From Streptomyces sp. NBC_00443 (lineage in GTDB: Bacteria; Actinomycetota; Actinomycetes; Streptomycetales; Streptomycetaceae), in NCBI RefSeq assembly GCF_036014175.1, contig NZ_CP107917.1, positions 7,936,001 through 8,000,000 on the forward strand: a DNA stretch of 64,000 nucleotides, written 5' to 3'. How positions within the stretch are numbered: the stretch's first letter is position 1; every line of letters begins with the position of its first letter. Positions 1 through 7,675 of this stretch are shown here, piece by piece. A program made the translations under genes and the position numbers. Under the pieces are notes generated by a model. The model saw only the letters and a list, made by a program, of their open reading frames with translations. It had not been told where the DNA came from and ran no database searches.

Positions 1-408
1 ATGCTGCATCACGCGGGGGACCGCGAGGAGGCCCGGCGCCGGCTGCTGGACCTGTGGACGGAGCTCGGCGAGGACGGCGACCCCCTGCACCGCTGCACCC
101 TGGCGCACTACCTGGCCGATACACAGGACGACCCCTGTGACGAACTGGCCTGGGATCTGCGGGCGTTGACCGAGGCCGAGGGGGCCGGTGCCGGCGACGG
201 ACGTGACGCGCCGGCCGTACGGGCGCTGTATCCCTCGCTGCACCTGAATCTTGCCGCCGACTATGTGAAGCTCGACCGCGCCGAAGCCGCCCGCGTCCAC
301 CTGCGCCGGGCGCGGGGAGCGGCGGGTGCGTTGGCTGACGACAGATATGGGGACGGGGTACGGGCGGAGATCAGGCGGTTGGAGGTGCGGCTGGGTGAGG
401 GGCCGTAG
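1..408 (+). CDS. TPR-like conserved hypothetical protein (at window edge)
   Basis: The reading frame opens with ATG at the first base of the window, so the true start could lie further upstream. The 135 visible residues are rich in Ala, Leu, Glu and Arg and read as paired helices. The stretch around residues 77-110 (YPSLHLNLAADYVKL, then AARVHLRRAR) has the look of a tetratricopeptide helix pair. I recognise this as a small conserved Streptomyces family usually labelled tetratricopeptide repeat protein; its role is unknown and no catalytic motif is visible. The motif TLAHYLADTQDD near residue 38 is very characteristic of that family. It converges on the lipoprotein gene that follows. A helical adaptor role is only inference from the repeat type. 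Confidence 0.7.
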   Translation: MLHHAGDREEARRRLLDLWTELGEDGDPLHRCTLAHYLADTQDDPCDELAWDLRALTEAEGAGAGDGRDAPAVRALYPSLHLNLAADYVKLDRAEAARVHLRRARGAAGALADDRYGDGVRAEIRRLEVRLGEGP

Positions 409-482
409 CGGCAGAAGGGGAGCGGGGACGGCCCGTAGCGGGAGCAGGCGGGAGGCCGGGGGCCGCGGCGGCACCAGGGCGG

Positions 483-508
483 GCGGCGGATGTCCGCTCA
501 CCCGCCGC
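483..508. terminator. Possible hairpin between convergent genes
   Basis: GCGGCGG at 483-489 and CCGCCGC at 502-508 form a perfect 7-bp stem with a 12-nt loop. It lies between the 3' ends of the TPR-like gene (+) and the lipoprotein gene (-), where a bidirectional terminator is expected. There is no U tract, and GC-rich stems arise by chance in this genome, so the call is weak. Confidence 0.35.
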
Positions 509-522
509 TGCTCACCGGCCGC

Positions 523-1023
523 TCAATGGCCGTACGTCTGCTCGCAGATCCTCGACTCCGGGCTGTCGGCCCGCCAGCCGCCGTACTGCTTGCCCAGCGC
601 GCAGACGTTCGTGTTCTTCGGGACCTCCGGGCGGGTCGAATCCGGCACGTCGGGGATCTCGAACGGTGGCGCCTTCGGAACCTTGCGGGCCGGGCGGCGG
701 GGCTCCTGGCGCTCGGGACGGGGGCGGGGGTGCGAGTCAGGGGCGGGTGGTGTGTGCGCCGTGGGCGGGGAGCCGGGGGACGTGGAGTGCGCAGCGGACG
801 ACGTGGGCGTCGGGCGGCGGGACGGGCCGATGAACGCCAGGGCCTCGCGGGCCGGTGCCTGCACGATCTCGGGGTCCCGGTGTCCGCTCGGGCGCGGCTC
901 GGCCGGCTGCGACGGTGCCGTCGGCCCGTCGGACGTCGGCGGTCGCTCGACCGTCGTACAGCCGGAGAGGGCCGAGATGGCCACGGTGACCAGGAGCGTT
1001 GCGGTGGTCGTCGTTCGATGCAC
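523..1023 (-). CDS. Predicted lipoprotein, Pro/Ser/Thr-rich
   Basis: A 166-residue secreted lipoprotein of unknown function. Starting at the GTG at 1023, the first 22 residues form a lipoprotein signal peptide: a VHRTTTT n-region, a short hydrophobic core, and the lipobox LSGC, with Cys22 as the predicted lipidated residue. The frame is open further upstream, but a longer start would bury the signal peptide. Residues about 25-125 are a low-complexity Pro/Arg/Ser/Thr linker. The C-terminal 40 residues are more conserved-looking (FEIPDVPDSTRPEVPKN) and hold two cysteines (in VCALGKQYGG and RICEQTYGH) that could form a disulfide outside the cell. Lnt, which would acylate such a protein, is encoded at 4425-6005. 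No enzymatic motif is visible. Confidence 0.75.
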   Translation of the reverse strand: MHRTTTTATLLVTVAISALSGCTTVERPPTSDGPTAPSQPAEPRPSGHRDPEIVQAPAREALAFIGPSRRPTPTSSAAHSTSPGSPPTAHTPPAPDSHPRPRPERQEPRRPARKVPKAPPFEIPDVPDSTRPEVPKNTNVCALGKQYGGWRADSPESRICEQTYGH

Positions 1024-1135
1024 CCGCGCAACTCTGCTGGGTTCGGCGGCCGTTGGGACAGTGGACGAGCGAACCTTGCTCCCTACGGGTGATCTCTGAC
1101 CCCGTAAGGGCGGCCCGGTCCCGCCGCGGCTGACG

Positions 1136-1645
1136 TCAGTCGCCGGTGGCGCCGTCGGCACGCTCGCGGAGCAGGTCGGCGTGGCCGTTGTGGCGGGCGT
1201 ACTCCTCGATCATGTGGGTGATGATCCAGCGCAGATTGAAGGGCTCACCCCTGCGGCTCCTGCCCTTGGAGACGTCGTCCAGGCCGAGGCCGGCCGCATT
1301 GCGACGGGCGTTGTCGATCTCGGTCTGCCAAGTCGCGTGGGCCTCGTCCCAGGTGTCGGCCTCGGTGAAGTGGAAGTCGCCGTCCGGGTCGTCCTCGTTG
1401 CAGTAGAGGACCCCGAGGTCCTCGTCCAGGAGGATCTCGTGGAACCAGAACCGCTCCACCTCCGCCATGTGCCGCACCAGCCCCATCAGGGTCAGCTCGG
1501 ACGGCTCCACGGAGGCGGTCCTGAGCTGGGCGTCGGTCAGGCCTTCGCACTTCCAGGCGAGAGTCTGCCGGTGGTAGTCCAGCCAGCCCTCCAGCATGGT
1601 GCGCTCGTCGGCGAGGGTGTCGGGCTCATGGCGTTCGATGGTCAT
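1136..1645 (-). CDS. DinB family protein (DUF664 type)
   Basis: A 169-residue member of the DinB/YfiT-like four-helix-bundle superfamily. The family typically binds a metal ion through three histidines and includes thiol-dependent transferases, but most members are uncharacterised. Visible hallmarks are LEGWLDYHRQTL in helix 1, GLVRHMAEVERFWF in helix 2 (candidate ligand His), and IITHMIEEYARHNGHADLLRE near the C-terminus with two more candidate histidines. The ATG at 1645 (MTIERHEP) is preferred because family members start here; a TTG six codons upstream is the alternative. It probably forms its own unit: the next gene on this strand (lipoprotein) begins 112 nt downstream. The substrate cannot be told from sequence. 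Confidence 0.8.
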   Translation of the reverse strand: MTIERHEPDTLADERTMLEGWLDYHRQTLAWKCEGLTDAQLRTASVEPSELTLMGLVRHMAEVERFWFHEILLDEDLGVLYCNEDDPDGDFHFTEADTWDEAHATWQTEIDNARRNAAGLGLDDVSKGRSRRGEPFNLRWIITHMIEEYARHNGHADLLRERADGATGD

Positions 1646-1702
1646 GCCCGCATCGTTTCTCAACTCGGGCCGTTTGACGAGGAGTTTTCACGGCCGGACG
1701 GC

Positions 1703-2293
1703 TCACCGGCCGAACATCCCGTCGAGTAGTTCGCGCAGGCTCGCCCGCACCTCCGCCGGCCCCGGCGCCTGCGAGCTGAAGGACCCGGCGACACAGCTGA
1801 ACATCAGCCCGTCCGCCCAGGCGACCAGGGACAGCACGTGCCGAGCCGGGTCCGTCGACCCCATCGCGCTCACCAGGGCGGTGAGCTGGTCGCGGAAGCG
1901 GGCGCCGGCCGCGTCGAAGTAGACGCGCAGCTCCGGGCGGCGCGTGGCTTCCAGGGCCAGTTCGTAGCGGGCCAGCGTCAGTTCGCGGTTGCGGGTGAGG
2001 GCGCGGTGAGTCGCCAGGGCCAGGCCGTCGACCAGCGAGTCGAGGCCGCCCCGCGGGTCGGGCAGCTCCTCCAGCGCCAGCACCCGCGCCTCGCGGTCGG
2101 CGAGCCGCCGCACCGCCAGCTCCAGCAGCGCCTGCCGGGTGCGCGCCAGATTGGACGTCGAGCCCTGGGGAAGCCCGGCCGTCTCGTCGACCGCCCGGTG
2201 CGTCAGCCCGCGCATCCCACGCTCGGCGATCAGCGCGAGGGCGGTGTCGGCGACGAGATCGGTGCGCGCGGCGCGCGGGGTGTGCTCGGACAT
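1703..2293 (-). CDS. TetR family transcriptional regulator
   Basis: A 196-residue TetR-type repressor. The N-terminal 50 residues form the DNA-binding domain: TDLVADTALALIAERGMRGLTHRAVDETAG followed by the recognition-helix region LPQGSTSNLARTRQALL. The rest is the helical ligand-binding and dimerisation domain. The ATG at 2293 (MSEHTPRAAR) is chosen; it has no convincing Shine-Dalgarno, but TAGGTT lies 7 nt before it, suggesting a leaderless transcript. The gene is divergent from the FAD monooxygenase at 2398, and the 104-nt gap holds three copies of a 14-bp palindrome, so autoregulation and control of the monooxygenase operon are likely. The effector is unknown and may be a substrate of the monooxygenase. 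Confidence 0.9.
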   Translation of the reverse strand: MSEHTPRAARTDLVADTALALIAERGMRGLTHRAVDETAGLPQGSTSNLARTRQALLELAVRRLADREARVLALEELPDPRGGLDSLVDGLALATHRALTRNRELTLARYELALEATRRPELRVYFDAAGARFRDQLTALVSAMGSTDPARHVLSLVAWADGLMFSCVAGSFSSQAPGPAEVRASLRELLDGMFGR

Positions 2294-2314
2294 GGAGATC
2301 AACCTACCTCTCGC

Positions 2315-2382
2315 ACTACGTCTGTAGTACATCGGACTACATCTGTAGTACAGTCGGCCGCGTGAGTCACTACATCTGTAGT
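2315..2382. promoter_or_regulatory. Three TetR operators (ACTACA-TC-TGTAGT) in a divergent promoter
   Basis: Three 14-bp inverted repeats lie at 2315-2328 (ACTACGTCTGTAGT, one mismatch), 2336-2349 (ACTACATCTGTAGT) and 2369-2382 (ACTACATCTGTAGT). Start-to-start distances are 21 and 33 bp, close to two and three helical turns, so all three face the same side of the DNA. Site 1 lies about 9 bp upstream of the TetR-side hexamer TAGGTT, where a -35 is expected. Site 2 abuts TACAGT (2349-2354), the likely -10 of the monooxygenase gene. Site 3 is in the 5' UTR just before the AGGAGG ribosome site. Direct observation; assignment to the adjacent TetR is inferred. Confidence 0.85.
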
Positions 2383-2397
2383 TACGCAGGAGGAGTC

Positions 2398-3624
2398 ATG
2401 GCACAGTCCAAGCGGGCCGTCGTGATCGGCGGTGGCATCGGAGGCCTGACCGCGGCCGCGGCGCTGCACGGGATCGGCTGGGACGTCACGGTTCTGGAGC
2501 GGGCCCCGTCCCTGGAGCCGGTCGGTGCCGCCATCTCCCTCGCGCCCAACTCCCTGCGCGCGCTGGACGTCATCGGACTCGGCGACGAGATCCGCGATCT
2601 GGCCGCCTGGCAGGGCGACGGGGGAGTGCGCACACCTTCCGGACGCTGGCTCTCCCGCACCGACGCGGACGCCGTCGCCGCACGCTTCGGCGGCCCCCTC
2701 GTCCTCCTCCACCGGGCCACCCTCGTCAACAGCCTCGCCGCGCTCCTCCCGTCCGGGGCCGTCCGCACCGGGGTCGCCGCGACCGTCACCGACCCCGGCG
2801 ACGCCGACCGTCCGGCGCGCGTGGCGACCTCGGACGACGAGATGGAGGCCGACCTCGTGGTGGCCGCCGACGGCATCCGGTCCGGCGTCCGCCCGGTGCT
2901 CTTCCCGGACCACCCCGGCACCGTCTACTCCGGTTTCACCACGTGGCGGGTCGTGGTCCCGGTGCCCGGCGCGGAGTTCGCCTCGCACGAGTCCTGGGGC
3001 CGGGGCCGCATCTGGGGCTCGCACCCGCTCAAGGACGGCCGGGTCTACGCCTACGCCGCCGCGATCACGCCCGCCGGAGAGCGGGCTTGCGACGACGAGA
3101 GGGCCGAACTGCTGCGCCGCTACGGCGACTGGCACGACCCGATCCCCGCGATCCTCGCCGCCGCCCGCCCCGAGGACGTCCTGCGCCACGACGTCCACCA
3201 CATCGCCGAGCCGATGCCCGCCTACCACCGCGGACGGGTCGCCCTGGTCGGGGACGCCGCGCACGCCATGCCGCCGATGCTCGGGCAGGGCGGCAACCAG
3301 GCCATCGAGGACGCCGTGGTCCTCGCCCACCACTGCGGCGACCTCGCCGCCTACACGGCAGCCCGCCTCCCGCGTACGACCGCCCTCGCCCGTCAGGCCG
3401 TCAAGGTCGCCCGCCTCAACCTGATGACCGGACGCGCCGGGATCGCCGTGCGGAACGCCACGCTCGCGGGCCTGTCCAAGGTCGCGCCCGCACTCTTCCT
3501 GCGGAGCTTCGAGGCGATCGCCGACTGGGGGCCGCCGCAGCAGCCGTATGCTTCCAGGCAGACCCCGGCAGACAAGCAGTTGAGGAGAACACCCCGTGAA
3601 GGTCGGCTGCATCGGACTCGGTGA
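2398..3624 (+). CDS. FAD-dependent monooxygenase (PHBH fold)
   Basis: A 408-residue class A flavoprotein monooxygenase, which uses NAD(P)H and O2 to hydroxylate a small, often aromatic, molecule. Motifs in order: the FAD-binding GGGIGGLTAA at residues 11-20, the LVVAADGIRS motif near 155, and the second FAD motif LVGDAAHAMPPMLGQGGNQ from about 283. The ATG at 2398 is chosen because AGGAGG sits 5 nt upstream; a GTG at 2362 follows TACAGT by 7 nt and is a possible leaderless start. It overlaps the following Gfo/Idh/MocA gene by 29 nt, so the two are co-transcribed. Three TetR operators cover its promoter. Some relatives inactivate antibiotics (TetX, rifampicin monooxygenase) while others are catabolic or biosynthetic; sequence alone does not decide. 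Confidence 0.88.
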   Translation: MAQSKRAVVIGGGIGGLTAAAALHGIGWDVTVLERAPSLEPVGAAISLAPNSLRALDVIGLGDEIRDLAAWQGDGGVRTPSGRWLSRTDADAVAARFGGPLVLLHRATLVNSLAALLPSGAVRTGVAATVTDPGDADRPARVATSDDEMEADLVVAADGIRSGVRPVLFPDHPGTVYSGFTTWRVVVPVPGAEFASHESWGRGRIWGSHPLKDGRVYAYAAAITPAGERACDDERAELLRRYGDWHDPIPAILAAARPEDVLRHDVHHIAEPMPAYHRGRVALVGDAAHAMPPMLGQGGNQAIEDAVVLAHHCGDLAAYTAARLPRTTALARQAVKVARLNLMTGRAGIAVRNATLAGLSKVAPALFLRSFEAIADWGPPQQPYASRQTPADKQLRRTPREGRLHRTR

Positions 3625-4501
3625 CATCGCGCAGAAGGCCTACCTGCCGGTGCTCGGTGTGCAGCCCGGGGTCGAACTGCATCTGCAGACCCGTACGCCC
3701 GCGACCCTCGCCCGGGTCGCCGACGGCCTCCATCTGCCGCCGGAGCGTCGGCACACGGACCTCGACTCGCTCCTCGCCCAGGGCCTCGACGCCGCCTTCG
3801 TGCACGCGCCCACCGTCGTGCACCCGGAGATCGTGACCCGGCTGCTGGAGGCGGGCGTGCCGACGTACGTCGACAAGCCCCTCGCCTACCAACTCGCCGA
3901 CTCGGAGCGGCTGGTGGCGCTCGCCGAGCGGCGGAACGTGAGCCTCGCCGTCGGCTTCAACCGGCGTTACGCCCCCGGGTACGCGCAGTGCGCCGACCAT
4001 CCGCGCGAGCTGATCCTGATGCAGAAGAACCGCGTCGGGCTGCCGGAAGAGCCGCGCTCGATGATCCTGGATGACTTCATCCACGTCGTGGACACGCTCC
4101 GCTTCCTCGCGCCCGGTCCGGTCGACGACGTGAGCGTGCGAGCCCGCGTCGAGGCAGGACTGCTGCACCACGTCGTGCTGCAGCTCGCCGGGGACGGCTT
4201 CACCGCACTCGGCGTGATGAACCGGCTCAGCGGATCGGCCGAGGAGATCCTCGAGGTGTCCGGGCAGGACACCAAGCGTCAGGTCCTCAACCTCGCCGAG
4301 GTCGTCGATCACAAGGGCCAGCCGACCGTGCGGCGGCGCGGCGACTGGGTGTCGGTGGCCCGGCAGCGCGGCATCGAGCAGGTGGTGCTCGCCTTCCTCG
4401 ACGCCGTGCGCGCGGGCAAGGTGCTCAGCGCCCGGGACGCGCTGGCGACCCATGAGCTGTGCGAGCGGGTCGTACGCGCGGTTCAGGAGCAGGGCGCCTG
4501 A
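3596..4501 (+). CDS. Gfo/Idh/MocA family NAD(P)-dependent oxidoreductase
   Basis: A 301-residue sugar or polyol dehydrogenase-like protein. The N-terminal Rossmann fold starts directly at the GTG at 3596: VGCIGLGDIAQKAYLPVL, a GxGxxA nucleotide-binding turn. The family motif EKP appears as DKPLAYQ near residue 92, and DDFIHVVDTLRF near 159 carries the probable catalytic His in the C-terminal alpha/beta domain. At 301 residues it is shorter than the usual 330-390. A purine-rich stretch (TTGAGGAGAAC) precedes the start. Its first 29 nt lie inside the monooxygenase gene, giving translational coupling, and its last 77 nt overlap the 3' end of lnt on the opposite strand. A shared pathway with the monooxygenase is inferred from the operon. 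Confidence 0.85.
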   Translation: MKVGCIGLGDIAQKAYLPVLGVQPGVELHLQTRTPATLARVADGLHLPPERRHTDLDSLLAQGLDAAFVHAPTVVHPEIVTRLLEAGVPTYVDKPLAYQLADSERLVALAERRNVSLAVGFNRRYAPGYAQCADHPRELILMQKNRVGLPEEPRSMILDDFIHVVDTLRFLAPGPVDDVSVRARVEAGLLHHVVLQLAGDGFTALGVMNRLSGSAEEILEVSGQDTKRQVLNLAEVVDHKGQPTVRRRGDWVSVARQRGIEQVVLAFLDAVRAGKVLSARDALATHELCERVVRAVQEQGA

Positions 4502-6005
4502 ACCGGGGACGCAGGGTCCGAACGCCCTCGGTCGCGGCCCACGCGGCAATGATCAGCAGTGCCGCCAGCAGCGGCCAGTCGCCGAAGCGGACGTACGGCG
4601 TGACACCGTCGGCCAGCGGAACCTCGTAGACCGTACTGGTGCTCTCGCTCGTCCCCAGCCAGGAACCAACGCGCTGCCCGCTGGGGCCGTACACGGCGGA
4701 GACGCCGGTCAGCGTCGCATGCACCATCGGCCGGCCGGTCTCTGCGGCGCGCAGTGCGGCGAGCGAGGCGTGCTGCTCCGGGGCCCAGCTCTGCTGGAAC
4801 GTGGAGGTCGCCGACTGGGCGATCAGCACCTCCGCACCGCGGTCGACGAGGTTGCGGCTCATGTCGGAGAACGCGGACTCGAAGCAGACCATCGGGCCGA
4901 TGCGCAGCCCGTGCCCGGCGTCCATCACGACCTGCTCCGTGCCCTGCCGGCGGTCCTCGGCGGCAGCCTTGCCGACGGAGGTGGCCCAGCCCAGCATCGA
5001 GCGCAGCGGTATGTACTCCCCGAAGGGCACCAGCCGCATCTTGTCGTAGCGGGCGCCGGTCGGGCCGTCCGGGCCGACGAGGATCGAGCTCTTGTAGATG
5101 CCGGGCCGGTCGGAGCGCTGCGCGTCCACGTTGACCAGGATGTTCGCCCCTGTCTCGCGGGACAGTGCCGCGAGCCGACGCGCGAAGTCGGGCCGGTCGT
5201 CGAGGTCGTAGCCGACGCTGCTCTCGCCCCAGACGACCAGGTCGACGCCCTGGCCGGCCAGCGCGCGGGTGAGCTGCTCCTCCCGGTCGAAACGCCGCTC
5301 GGGCCTGTCCGGGCCCTGGATGACGCCGGGCTGCACCACGGCTATCCGGACGCGGTCCTCGACGTCCGGGCGCGGGGACCACACCCAGGCGGCCGAGGCG
5401 GCGACGGCCGTGGCGAGCAGCCCGGCCAGCGCGGGGACCCGGCAGCTGCGCAGCACCACCAGCACGGCGACCGCGACGTTCACGGCCACGATCAGGAAGC
5501 TGATCAGCCACACGCCGCCCACCGAGGCGACCCGCAGCGCGGGTTCCACCTCCCACTGACTGGAGCCCAGCACGCCCCAAGGCCCGCCGAGTCCCTGCCA
5601 GGAACGGACGAGTTCGATCAGCAGCCAGCCGGACGGCAGCACGACGAGGGCCGCCGCGACCCGTCCCGGCGACGGCCGCGCGGCCAGGAAGCGGCGCACC
5701 AGCCAGCCCCAGGGGGCCCACAGCGCGCCCAGCAGGGCGGCGATGACGAACGTGAAGACATGCAGGTTCGGCAGCAGCCAGTGGTGCATCGCCAGCATGA
5801 AACCGAAGCCGCCCCACCAGCCGTCGTGCAGCGCCCGCCGTCCCGTCGGGGCGGAGCGCAGCAGCGCGATCCACGGCACCAGGGCGACGTACGCGAACCA
5901 CCACCACGACGGCTCGGGGAAGGCCAGCACGGGCAGCGCGCCGGCCAGAACGGCGGTGATCGAACGCCGCCACGGGGAGGTGAGCCAGTGGTTGATCGTC
6001 TTCAT
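4425..6005 (-). CDS. lnt: Apolipoprotein N-acyltransferase
   Basis: Lnt transfers the third acyl chain from a phospholipid to the N-terminal diacylglyceryl-cysteine of lipoproteins, at the outer face of the cytoplasmic membrane. The 526-residue protein has about six N-terminal membrane segments, a C-terminal anchor near residues 485-500, and between them a carbon-nitrogen hydrolase domain. The catalytic triad can be placed by motif: Glu261 in VVWGESSVGYD, Lys322 in YDKMRLVPFGEYIP, and Cys374 in PMVCFESAFSD. The ATG at 6005 (MKTINHWL) follows GTAGGAGGC. Its 3' end overlaps the convergent Gfo gene by 77 nt. Streptomyces commonly carry two lnt genes; this may be the lnt1-type copy, but I cannot prove which. 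Three evenly spaced palindromes lie 74-107 nt upstream. Confidence 0.92.
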   Translation of the reverse strand: MKTINHWLTSPWRRSITAVLAGALPVLAFPEPSWWWFAYVALVPWIALLRSAPTGRRALHDGWWGGFGFMLAMHHWLLPNLHVFTFVIAALLGALWAPWGWLVRRFLAARPSPGRVAAALVVLPSGWLLIELVRSWQGLGGPWGVLGSSQWEVEPALRVASVGGVWLISFLIVAVNVAVAVLVVLRSCRVPALAGLLATAVAASAAWVWSPRPDVEDRVRIAVVQPGVIQGPDRPERRFDREEQLTRALAGQGVDLVVWGESSVGYDLDDRPDFARRLAALSRETGANILVNVDAQRSDRPGIYKSSILVGPDGPTGARYDKMRLVPFGEYIPLRSMLGWATSVGKAAAEDRRQGTEQVVMDAGHGLRIGPMVCFESAFSDMSRNLVDRGAEVLIAQSATSTFQQSWAPEQHASLAALRAAETGRPMVHATLTGVSAVYGPSGQRVGSWLGTSESTSTVYEVPLADGVTPYVRFGDWPLLAALLIIAAWAATEGVRTLRPRFRRPAPEPRVRPARTAHGSPARPGR

Positions 6006-6078
6006 GCATCGCCTCCTACCCCGTGGTTCTTCCAGTGTGAGGCCAGGCACTGACCCTGGGACAGTGGGCGTCCGCTCG

Positions 6079-6112
6079 GGTGATCACGCCGGGTGATCAC
6101 GTCCGGTGATCA
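6079..6112. repeat. Three GGTGATCA(C) palindromes at exact 13-bp spacing upstream of lnt
   Basis: GGTGATCA occurs at 6079-6086, 6092-6099 and 6105-6112, each 13 bp from the next. The first two extend to the palindrome GTGATCAC. The array lies between the lnt start (6005, minus strand) and the 3' end of the NTF2-like gene (6116), that is 74-107 nt upstream of lnt. It could be an operator array or a small tandem repeat; the protein that would bind it is unknown. Confidence 0.6.
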
Positions 6113-6115
6113 GGG

Positions 6116-6619
6116 TCAGGTGGTGACGGCCGGTGCGGTCCGGTCGGGCAGACGGCGCCACTTCTCCTGTACGACCACTTCGTGCAGCCGCCAGCCGTCG
6201 TCCGTGCGCAGCAGCCCGAAGGCGTAGCGGCCGCCGCACACGAAGTCGGGGGCGGAGGAACCGTCGCCGTTCGCGGCGAACCGCATCGGATTGATGTAGT
6301 CGGCCTGCACCCTGGCCGTGTCGCCGATGTCCTGTTCCAGGTTCCCGAAGCGCACCCTGCGGTTGACGATCAGGTGCTGGCGCATCGAGAACAGCCCCAT
6401 GCTCTCCGCGAGCCACGTGGCGACGCTCCCGGCGTCCCCCTCGATCCCGCCTGCCGACCGGTAGTCCGCGCGTCCATCCGGGGTGAACAGACTCCGGTAT
6501 GCCTCCCAGTCCCCGTCGTCCACGGCCACCGCGTACTCGGTGACCATTCCGTCGACTGCCATCCGGTCCCTCAGGGTGGCGACCTCCACACGCTGCGTCA
6601 TCGGCTCAGTGTTGGGCAT
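6116..6619 (-). CDS. NTF2-like/SnoaL-type protein
   Basis: A protein of about 167 residues with the nuclear-transport-factor-2 cone fold, used by ring-hydroxylating dioxygenase beta subunits, ketosteroid isomerases and SnoaL cyclases. Visible signature: an N-terminal helix followed by VDDGDWEAYRSLFTPDGRADY, then MRQHLIVNRRVRF and the last strand FGLLRTDDGWRLHEVVVQEKW. The start is uncertain: in-frame ATGs occur at 6628, 6619 and 6601, none with a good ribosome site. I use 6619 (MPNTEPMTQR); 6601 would give MTQRVEVATL. It is divergent from the DUF4291 gene, with about 75 nt between. No clear active-site Asp/His pair can be assigned, so the function remains unknown. Confidence 0.75.
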   Translation of the reverse strand: MPNTEPMTQRVEVATLRDRMAVDGMVTEYAVAVDDGDWEAYRSLFTPDGRADYRSAGGIEGDAGSVATWLAESMGLFSMRQHLIVNRRVRFGNLEQDIGDTARVQADYINPMRFAANGDGSSAPDFVCGGRYAFGLLRTDDGWRLHEVVVQEKWRRLPDRTAPAVTT

Positions 6620-6694
6620 GAGGTGCATGGAGCCAAGGGGGCGTGCAGCGATATTCGGTGGATGGGGGTGCGCTCGGCGGGCGAGGCTGTTCCT

Positions 6695-7315
6695 GTGAAC
6701 GATCAGAACGGCCGACCCGTCGAGCGTGAACCCAAGTTCCGTGTGCGCGCACAGCACACCGAGTCCACCGTCACCGTCTATCAGGCCTACCGGCCCGAGA
6801 TCGGCCGGGCTGCGGCGGTAAGCGGGCGCTTTCCGCCTTCCTGGAGCCGCGACCGGATGACGTGGGTCAAGCCGTCGTTCCTCTGGATGATGTACCGCTG
6901 CGGCTGGGCCACCAAGGAGGGTCAGGAGACCGTCCTCGCCGTCGAGATCAGCCGCGAGGGCTTCGAGTGGGCGCTGCGGCACGCGTGCCTCTCGCACTAC
7001 GTGCCTGTCCTGCACGACGACCGGGACGCCTGGAAGCGGCAGTTGAGGGCGGTGCCCGCGCGCGTGCAGTGGGATCCGGAGCGCGATCTGCGCCTCAGCC
7101 CTCTGCCGTACCGGTCCTTGCAGCTGGGGCTCGGAGGGGAGGCGGCGGCGAAGTACGCGGACGAATGGATCCTCGGCATCAAGGATGTGACGCCGCTCGC
7201 CACGGAGATGCAAGCGCGTGTGCGGGCGGGTGAACTGGAGTGTGCGGCCGAGTTGTTGCCGAACGAGCGGCCGTATCCGTTGGGTGAGGACGTCCTGGCG
7301 CACCTGGCCGCCTAG
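6695..7315 (+). CDS. DUF4291 family protein
   Basis: A 206-residue cytoplasmic protein of the widespread family DUF4291, whose function is unknown. Family hallmarks are very clear: FRVRAQHTESTVTVYQAYRP near residue 12, SRDRMTWVKPSFLWMMYRCG around 50-70, then GQETVLAVEISREGFEWAL. The invariant Trp/Lys-Pro-Ser/Trp cluster suggests an active or binding site, but none is known to me. The GTG at 6695 (VNDQNGRPVE) is chosen because conservation begins soon after; GCGAGG lies about 9 nt upstream as a weak ribosome site. It is divergent from the NTF2-like gene and is followed on the opposite strand by the 59-codon ORF. It looks monocistronic. Confidence 0.85.
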   Translation: MNDQNGRPVEREPKFRVRAQHTESTVTVYQAYRPEIGRAAAVSGRFPPSWSRDRMTWVKPSFLWMMYRCGWATKEGQETVLAVEISREGFEWALRHACLSHYVPVLHDDRDAWKRQLRAVPARVQWDPERDLRLSPLPYRSLQLGLGGEAAAKYADEWILGIKDVTPLATEMQARVRAGELECAAELLPNERPYPLGEDVLAHLAA

Positions 7316-7360
7316 CCGCGGCCGAGCGTCAACCGGCGCTGCTCGCACCGGGTTCCGGCT

Positions 7361-7540
7361 TCAGGCCGCCTCGATGACCTCACCGCGGATCGCGGCCGCC
7401 CACTCGACGACCAACAGCTCGTACTCCGCGCGCTCCTGAGCGGACAGCGAGCCGCCCGCGCGCAGCCACAGGGCGCGGATCTCCTCGTTCACCTCGGCAG
7501 CAGACCGCACGGAACCAGGGCCTAAGGAATGGGGGGACAT
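7361..7540 (-). CDS. Small conserved hypothetical protein (59 aa)
   Basis: A 59-codon ORF read directly from the sequence: ATG at 7540, TGA at 7361-7363. The product begins MSPHSLGPGSV and continues RSAAEVNEEIRALW, then LSAQERAEYELLVVEWAAA, ending in RGEVIEAA. It is strongly acidic and predicted to be two helices. Codon use has the expected G/C-ending third positions over its whole length, and I recognise similar small helical proteins annotated in many Streptomyces. No motif points to a function. Without it the gap between the DUF4291 and DUF1877 genes would be 360 nt. Confidence 0.65.
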   Translation of the reverse strand: MSPHSLGPGSVRSAAEVNEEIRALWLRAGGSLSAQERAEYELLVVEWAAAIRGEVIEAA

Positions 7541-7675
7541 GCGGCCAAGCCTAGGGGCAAGGACTGACAGTGCGCTACCGGCCGGCTACGCAGAACGTAT
7601 GTGATTGGTCACGGATTCCGCGGGGGGTGTTTGGGCGAGCGTCCGTACCGACTCACGGGTCAGCAGGTCGGACGG

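Noticed and set aside
2299..3627. 442-residue minus-strand frame opposite the FAD monooxygenase
   Set aside because: Typical GC-rich antisense shadow, rich in Gly/Arg/Val, no domain; the plus-strand gene has all flavoprotein motifs.
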